A stretch of 11,040 nucleotides of DNA from Kiritimatiellia bacterium. GTDB taxonomy: Bacteria > Verrucomicrobiota > Kiritimatiellia > RFP12 > UBA1067. Below the pieces are notes generated by a model. That model was not told the origin of the DNA and did no database searches. It was given only the letters and a program-made list of their open reading frames with translations. Shown here piece after piece: positions 1 to 3,226 of the stretch (its first letter is position 1; the number at the start of each line of letters is the position of its first letter). Where the stretch lies: NCBI GenBank assembly GCA_017547265.1, contig JAFYQC010000217.1, positions 1 to 11,040 of the forward strand. Reading direction: 5' to 3'. Made by a program: the position numbers and the translations under genes.

Positions 1-13
1 ACGCTCGAATTTT

Positions 14-26
14 TGTGTGCCTATAT
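14..26 (+). repeat. 13-bp motif, copy 1, upstream of recombinase
   Basis: TGTGTGCCTATAT here matches TGTTTGCCTATAT at 1763-1775 at 12 of 13 positions in the same orientation. One copy lies 36 bp before the recombinase start and the other 5 bp before the -35 box of the R-M operon promoter. It could be a shared operator, a recombination core site, or chance; the sequence alone does not decide. Confidence 0.35.
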
Positions 27-27
27 T

Positions 28-46
28 TATGGGGGCATTCCCCATA
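28..46. repeat. Palindrome upstream of the serine recombinase
   Basis: TATGGGG (28-34) and CCCCATA (40-46) form a perfect 7-bp inverted repeat around the 5-base spacer GCATT. It lies 16 bp before the recombinase start codon. It could bind the recombinase as a dimer, act as an autoregulatory operator, or form an mRNA hairpin just ahead of the AAAGGA ribosome-binding site. There is no T-run, so it is not an obvious terminator. Confidence 0.5.
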
Positions 47-62
47 GAGAAAGGACACACAA

Positions 63-665
63 ATGAACTACGGATACATTCGCGTAAGCACCGATAAACA
101 ATCGGTTGAAAACCAGCGTTTCGAGATTTCCCGCTTCTGTGAAAAGGAGGGGATTGCAATCGATTGCTGGATTGATGAAACAATCTCCGGCACGAAGGAG
201 CCGGAAAAGCGAAAGCTCGGCAAGTTCCTCAAGAAGATGCACAAGGGCGACATTCTCGTTTGCGCGGAACTCTCCCGCCTCGGACGCAGTCTCTTGATGA
301 TCATGGCGATTCTCAACGATTGTCTCAACCGTGAGGCACAAGTCTGGACTATAAAGGACAACTACCGTCTTGGTTCAGACATCTCATCGAAGGTACTGGC
401 GTTCGCCTTTGGCCTTTCAGCTGAAATCGAGCGCAATCTCATTTCACAACGTACAAAAGAGGCACTTGCCCGCAAACGTGCCGAAGGTGTTGTGCTTGGG
501 CATCCAAAGGGGCGCAAGAACACGCATAACAAACTCACAGGCCACGAAGAGGATGTCATCATCATGCGTCGAAACGGTCTCTCTTATCCGACTATTGCAA
601 AATGCTTCAAAGTCCATCCCGTAACCATCAGTCGATTCTTCAAAGATAGCAAGATAGTTACTTGA
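63..665 (+). CDS. Serine recombinase, resolvase/DNA invertase family (Mpi/Hin-like)
   Basis: A 200-residue site-specific recombinase of the small serine resolvase/invertase family, which inverts or excises DNA through a covalent phosphoserine intermediate. The N-terminus YIRVSTDKQSVENQ carries the presumed nucleophile Ser9. SRLGRS at 71-76 supplies the two conserved active-site arginines (72 and 75). The segment around 119-142 (SAEIERNLISQRTKEAL) is the long dimerisation/E helix, and 167-194 is a C-terminal helix-turn-helix for site binding. Length is normal for the short-tailed class. The start is chosen from the conserved N-terminus and the AAAGGA ribosome-binding site (about 50-55). No clear invertible segment with flanking inverted repeats is visible, so its substrate is unknown. 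It could control phase variation of a nearby gene or be a remnant of the element that brought the locus in. Confidence 0.93.
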   Translation: MNYGYIRVSTDKQSVENQRFEISRFCEKEGIAIDCWIDETISGTKEPEKRKLGKFLKKMHKGDILVCAELSRLGRSLLMIMAILNDCLNREAQVWTIKDNYRLGSDISSKVLAFAFGLSAEIERNLISQRTKEALARKRAEGVVLGHPKGRKNTHNKLTGHEEDVIIMRRNGLSYPTIAKCFKVHPVTISRFFKDSKIVT

Positions 666-728
666 TCAACCAATCTTCGGCCGCGCTTTCGCTACCATCT
701 GCGCCTGACGGGTGATAGAGAATGTTGT

Positions 729-745
729 GGGGCGATTGTCGCCCC
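729..745 (+). other. Hairpin ahead of ORF 764
   Basis: GGGGCGA (729-735) and TCGCCCC (739-745) form a perfect, GC-rich 7-bp stem with a TTG loop. It sits 64 bp after the recombinase stop and just before the AAGGAG ribosome-binding site (752-757) of the ORF starting at 764. There is no T-run, so it is at best a weak or factor-assisted terminator. A leader structure affecting translation of 764 is equally possible. Confidence 0.45.
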
Positions 746-763
746 GCAAGGAAGGAGTATTCA

Positions 764-1150
764 ATGCAACGCCAAATCGATTGCTATGGGTTTGAAGCGA
801 CAAGCGAGCATTTCCAGAGACGGAAGCTCGAAGCCTACCTCGTGAAGAACGACGGAGACATCATCTACGAATGCTTCGGCAACGGCGATCCGCGTCCGAT
901 ACACAGAATCGACCACGACCCGGAAAATGCGCCCGCGCCGGAGGCGTCGGGTTGCCCGAGCGACGAAGTCGCGAGCCCGGAGGGCCGCGTGCTGTCGGGC
1001 TTCAGGACAAGCCCTCGGCGGTCAGGCGCAAGATTCGTCTCGTTGGCGATAAAGTCCGCCTCGCTCATCCCCAAGTGCGCGGCGATCCGAGCCGTGTCAC
1101 CGTCTCTCAGCCGGACTATGCCCTCAATACGGCAGCACGCGCCGCATTGA
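764..1150 (+). pseudogene. Unrecognised ORF, 5' part plausible, 3' part runs into foreign sequence
   Basis: ATG at 764 follows a good ribosome-binding site (AAGGAG, 752-757, 6-base spacing), which favours it over the ATG at 722. I do not recognise the protein. Its first 60 or so residues look like real, charged coding sequence (MQRQIDCYGFEATSEHFQRR, later GDIIYECFGNGDPRPIHRID). From about position 954 the frame crosses a structured GC-rich repeat, and from about 1001 it is antisense to the YkgJ-type fragment, giving low-complexity sequence rich in Ser, Arg and Ala. The likely picture is a gene whose 3' end was lost at the repeat. It may still yield a 128-residue chimeric protein. The 5' part could also be a complete small gene fused by rearrangement. 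Confidence 0.4.
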
Positions 1151-1179
1151 CGACAGATAAAATTGGAAAGCTCCGTCAT
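865..1179 (-). pseudogene. YkgJ-type cysteine-cluster protein, 3'-truncated
   Basis: The N-terminus, with FICRQCGACC (Cys9, 12, 15 and 16), then an RLRDGDTARIAAHLGMSEADF-like stretch and APDRRGLVL, matches the start of YkgJ/UPF0153 cysteine-cluster proteins, which probably bind a metal or Fe-S cluster. Only about 60 residues (down to about position 1001) look authentic. The expected downstream part, with a CxFL-type segment and more cysteines, is missing. The frame instead crosses the cloverleaf repeat and ends antisense to ORF 764. The ATG at 1179 overlaps the stop codon of the upstream nitroreductase remnant (TGATG), a normal translational-coupling layout, so the two genes were once an intact pair. 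An upstream in-frame ATG at 1212 would lie within the upstream gene and is less likely. Confidence 0.7.
954..1000. repeat. GC-rich cloverleaf-like (REP-like) element
   Basis: An outer 6-bp stem, GCCCGA (954-959) with TCGGGC (995-1000), encloses two hairpins: GCGAC-GAA-GTCGC (960-972) and GCCC-GGA-GGGC (975-985). TCGGG at 947-951 can also pair with CCCGA at 955-959. The element lies exactly where two converging reading frames, ORF 764 and the YkgJ-type fragment, stop resembling proteins. Its shape and position suggest a dispersed intergenic repeat of the REP type inserted at, or mediating, a rearrangement. Whether it occurs elsewhere in the genome cannot be seen here. Confidence 0.5.
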
Positions 1180-1364
1180 CAGCGGTCGGTGTGGATTTCC
1201 GCGGGATTCCACTTGTCCTTGGCCGGAGGATTCTCCGCGGGATAGCCGAGCGGAATCACGTTGAGCGGCATGCAGCCCTCGGGGACGTTTTCGGTCTCCC
1301 CGCGACCAGCTAACGCAACCGCGGCAATCGCGGTAGCAACGACAAACTTCACATAGAACCTCAT
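1179..1364 (-). pseudogene. Nitroreductase remnant: signal peptide joined to the C-terminal tail
   Basis: A 61-residue ORF. Residues 1-19 (MRFYVKFVVATAIAAVALA) form an export signal. Residues 28 to 61 (VPEGCMPLNVIPLGYPAE, then KDKWNPAEIHTDR) match the C-terminal tail of exported nitroreductase-family flavoproteins, where a GYPAE..PKDKW..E.IH pattern closes the fold. The FMN-binding core of roughly 150 residues is missing while the frame stays open, so this is an in-frame internal deletion. Other signs of decay are LAGR where a lipobox LAGC would be expected (CGC versus TGC), and a stop codon where many family members end in Trp. The start is supported by GGGAGG upstream on this strand. It cannot be a working reductase; a secreted peptide is conceivable but unsupported. 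Confidence 0.65.
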
Positions 1365-1384
1365 GCTTGGCCTCCCTGTTCCAT

Positions 1385-1393
1385 AGTATAGCA
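1385..1393 (-). promoter_or_regulatory. Extended -10 promoter for the minus-strand nitroreductase/ykgJ pair
   Basis: Read on the minus strand, TGCTATACT is a good extended -10 element 20 bp upstream of the ATG at 1364. The -35 region is weak. It would give a short leader carrying the GGGAGG ribosome-binding site. Confidence 0.45.
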
Positions 1394-1461
1394 AATCGGC
1401 CCTCAAGTTTTTAGCCTAAGCGTCGCCGTTGAAACGATGGTGGAGGTGAGGGGCGAAAAAC

Positions 1462-1634
1462 TAACCCTCCCTATTTTTACTTTTTCGCTCCCTATTTTTA
1501 GCATCGGTTATTTTTCTTATCTTCATCTGTGCGTTATAATAAGCCATATTTGTGTTATTTTGCATAATTCCTACACTTTGACAGATGGCAATAGTGAAAA
1601 ATAACCCTCCCTATTCTTGTTTCAAAAATAGGGA
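1462..1634. repeat. Four TCCCTATTTTT boxes, two direct and one inverted pair
   Basis: TCCCTATTTTTA occurs at 1468-1479 and again 21 bp later at 1489-1500, about two helical turns apart. TCCCTATTCTTG (1608-1619) and the inverted copy CAAAAATAGGGA (1623-1634) form a hairpin with an 11-of-12 stem and a TTT loop. The 14-mer TAACCCTCCCTATT is exact at 1462-1475 and 1602-1615, offset by 140 bp. The arrangement suggests binding sites for a regulator or recombinase, or a degenerate repeat element. Confidence 0.6.
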
Positions 1635-1651
1635 AAATAGATTTTTAGGCT

Positions 1652-1738
1652 TCAGATAACTTTCCAATGACCGCCTTTGTCAGGACCGACGCGGCGGATT
1701 TGCTTGGCGTCTTTCAGTATTTCGTGCGTCGTACCCAT
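1652..1738 (-). pseudogene. C-terminal winged-helix fragment of an AlbA_2/RecG-C-like ATPase
   Basis: This 28-codon minus-strand frame reads MGTTHEILKDAKQIRRVGP followed by DKGGHWKVI and a stop. It aligns with the last residues of the ATP-binding protein at 2096-3205 (TLKKAKRIRKVGGKRFGHWE). The pattern LK.AK.IR.VG....GHW.V is the typical end of the winged-helix domain in this family. The frame stays open upstream to about 1797 but without recognisable family sequence or a better start. It is best read as the surviving 3' end of a second, inverted relative of that ATPase, with the rest deleted. The two tails differ enough in DNA sequence that a recent duplication is unlikely. Confidence 0.65.
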
Positions 1739-1762
1739 TCTCTTTCCACTGCAAAACTTTTA

Positions 1763-1775
1763 TGTTTGCCTATAT
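1763..1775 (+). repeat. 13-bp motif, copy 2, upstream of R-M operon promoter
   Basis: TGTTTGCCTATAT here matches 14-26 at 12 of 13 positions. It ends 5 bp before the -35 hexamer of the operon promoter, a position suited to a regulator-binding site. Confidence 0.35.
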
Positions 1776-1780
1776 AAACT

Positions 1781-1810
1781 TTGACATCGCATATTTATCC
1801 TTTGTATGAT
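1781..1810 (+). promoter_or_regulatory. Sigma70-type promoter of the R-M operon
   Basis: TTGACA (1781-1786, perfect -35) and TATGAT (1805-1810, 5 of 6 to the -10 consensus) are separated by 18 bp. Transcription would start near 1817, about 58 bases before the xre start codon. The ATG at 1806 lies inside the -10 box, which rules it out as the xre start if this promoter is used. The leader 1817-1874 has no strong SD sequence, so the regulator may be translated weakly. Confidence 0.75.
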
Positions 1811-1874
1811 TATTGATTTTCTGCAATGGATAAGATATAATACTCAAGAAATTCAAATCAAAAAGCGATTAGTC

Positions 1875-2099
1875 ATGGCATTGAGCTACAAGAAACTCTG
1901 GAAGTTGCTAATAGACCGCGACATGACGCGCTCCGACTTGCATGTCATGACGGGCGTGTCTGCCGCCACATTAGCCAAAATGACCAAGGGTAAATGCATC
2001 TCATCGTCTGTCATTGATCGTATTTGCACATCGTTGAAATGCGATGTCGGCGACATCATGGAAGTAGTGTCAGACAAGAATACGGAGGGAGTTCCATGA
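1875..2099 (+). CDS. XRE-family helix-turn-helix regulator (HTH_26 type)
   Basis: A 74-residue DNA-binding protein of the Cro/CI (XRE) superfamily. It begins MALSYKKLWKLLIDRDMTRS, followed by a helix-turn-helix (SDLHVMTGVSAATLAKMTKG) and ends with a helix pair containing IDRICTSLKCDVGDIMEVV. This pattern is typical of HTH_26 regulators, which often precede R-M operons. ATG 1875 is chosen because the domain starts there and the longer ATG at 1806 falls in the promoter. No clear ribosome-binding site precedes it. Its stop overlaps the next start codon (ATGA at 2096), so it is translationally coupled to the ATP-binding protein. By position it probably acts like an R-M controller protein, regulating its own promoter; its operator is not proven here. 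Confidence 0.9.
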   Translation: MALSYKKLWKLLIDRDMTRSDLHVMTGVSAATLAKMTKGKCISSSVIDRICTSLKCDVGDIMEVVSDKNTEGVP

Positions 2100-3205
2100 A
2101 AAGCCGTATATTCATATCAAGTGTTCAACGCGAGTTTGCGAAAGAACGCAGAGGAACCCTCATAAGCACACTTCCGTTCGATTGTTCAAATTCCGCCAAT
2201 GTCCAACTGAAGGATCTTTCCATATCCAAGATGCGCCAATTCGTCAGAGAAGCGCGTATTGAGCGCAAATGGAATGTCCCCGCGAACGCAACACCTGCCA
2301 AGATCCTCGAAGCGTTGCGTTTGGTTGATGACAATGGCCGCATTCTCAATCCGGCGGCGTTGCTGTTCGGGAAAGACCCGCAACGCTTCTTCCCGGCTTC
2401 CTGTATCAAGTGTGCGTGGTTTCTGGGCAATCGTGTTGAAAAACCGATGGCCGACCATCAGATATACACCGGCGACATCTTCAAGATGGTTGATGACGCG
2501 ACCTTCTTTGTCATGTCGCACATCAGCAATCAAATCGGCCCGCACGACGCGGCAGACAGCGCGGCGGCGACGTCGCGGTTTGAACTTCCCGAGCCGGCTG
2601 TGCGAGAGGCGATAGTCAATGCGGTATGCCATCGCGACTACGCGAGCGCGGCAAGCGTTCAGGTGATGTTGTTCAAGGATCGACTTGAAATATGGAGTCC
2701 AGGACCGCTTCCGAAGGGCATGACGCTTGCGAAGATGTACAAGCGGCACAAGTCCTATCCGGCCAATCCCCTCCTTGCGTACGCGATGTTCCTGCGCAAG
2801 TACGTAGAGCAGACAGGCACGGGCACTGGCGACATCATTGCCCGATGCCGCGAATGGGGACTTTCCGATCCCCAATGGCAGGTCGAAGACGGTGACGATT
2901 TCGTCATGGTCATGCCGCGTCCGCAAAGTTCGGTTAAGAGTTCGGTTAGGGCTGTGGATAGGACTGTGGTTAGGACTGTGGTTAGGACTGCGGATTGGAG
3001 TGTGGATAAGGCAGCGGACGGCTCAACTAATGAACGCATACTGAATCTTCTCGCAACGAATCCTCGGGCGACTCAAGAGGAACTTGCAAGAATTCTTGGC
3101 CTTTCCGTTCGTGGCATTGAATATGCTATCGGGACGTTGAAGAAAGCCAAACGGATCAGAAAAGTCGGCGGCAAACGCTTCGGCCATTGGGAAGTGGCGG
3201 AATGA
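2096..3205 (+). CDS. ATP-binding protein with DUF4062 start, RecG-C-like ATPase and winged helix; internally deleted
   Basis: Predicted 369 residues. The start MKSRIFISSVQREFAKER is the diagnostic N-terminus of DUF4062 (TIR-like) proteins. At about residue 20 the sequence jumps to a GTLISTLPFDCS segment that in full-length relatives follows the complete N-terminal domain, so about 100-150 residues appear deleted in frame. The HATPase_c_4 (RecG C-terminal-like, GHKL) domain is kept: EAIVNAVCHRDY at 171-182, then DRLEIWSPGPLP, and EQTGTGTGDIIARCRE. A 12-bp tandem repeat encodes the linker, and a winged helix fills about 311-369. The start is set by GGAGGG (2084-2089) and the ATGA overlap with xre. 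Genes of this family often travel with type I R-M systems, but their job there is not established. With a stub of the N-terminal domain, this copy may be altered or inactive although its frame is open. Confidence 0.85.
   Translation: MKSRIFISSVQREFAKERRGTLISTLPFDCSNSANVQLKDLSISKMRQFVREARIERKWNVPANATPAKILEALRLVDDNGRILNPAALLFGKDPQRFFPASCIKCAWFLGNRVEKPMADHQIYTGDIFKMVDDATFFVMSHISNQIGPHDAADSAAATSRFELPEPAVREAIVNAVCHRDYASAASVQVMLFKDRLEIWSPGPLPKGMTLAKMYKRHKSYPANPLLAYAMFLRKYVEQTGTGTGDIIARCREWGLSDPQWQVEDGDDFVMVMPRPQSSVKSSVRAVDRTVVRTVVRTADWSVDKAADGSTNERILNLLATNPRATQEELARILGLSVRGIEYAIGTLKKAKRIRKVGGKRFGHWEVAE
2925..3020 (+). repeat. 12-bp tandem repeat in the ATPase linker
   Basis: Eight consecutive 12-bp units run in frame. 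The best, GGACTGTGGTTA, is exact at 2961-2972 and 2973-2984; the outer units are progressively diverged. Each encodes four residues of pattern R/K-x-V/A-V/D, giving SSVKSSVRAVDRTVVRTVVR and onward. Gain or loss of units would change linker length without breaking the frame. Confidence 0.85.
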
Positions 3206-3226
3206 AAGAAATGGAGGAGATTCCTT

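Larger units (their letters stand above)
1407..1780. other. AT-rich non-coding stretch between scar region and R-M operon
   Basis: No intact gene is visible on either strand. It holds four copies of a 12-bp TCCCTATTTTT box (1468-1634), a minus-strand gene fragment (1652-1738), and copy 2 of the 13-bp motif (1763-1775). A TTGACA-like hexamer at 1578-1583 has no convincing -10 partner. The composition is far richer in A and T than the flanking genes, consistent with a junction or regulatory region. Confidence 0.6.

Noticed and set aside
1535..1540. TATAAT hexamer as a promoter
   Set aside because: The matching -35 position reads TTTTCT, which is poor, and no gene starts within a reasonable distance.
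1578..1606. Second promoter starting with TTGACA at 1578-1583
   Set aside because: No acceptable -10 hexamer occurs at 16-18 bp spacing, and no gene follows on the plus strand before the stronger promoter at 1781.
1806..1874. Longer xre start at 1806
   Set aside because: This ATG is inside the -10 element TATGAT, and the HTH_26 domain begins at the ATG at 1875.
2186..2926. Long minus-strand open frame of 246 codons
   Set aside because: It is antisense to the ATP-binding protein, whose domains are clear, and its translation has no recognisable motif. It is a codon-use shadow.
2925..3020. CRISPR array
   Set aside because: The repeat units are contiguous 12-mers without spacers, inside a coding sequence.
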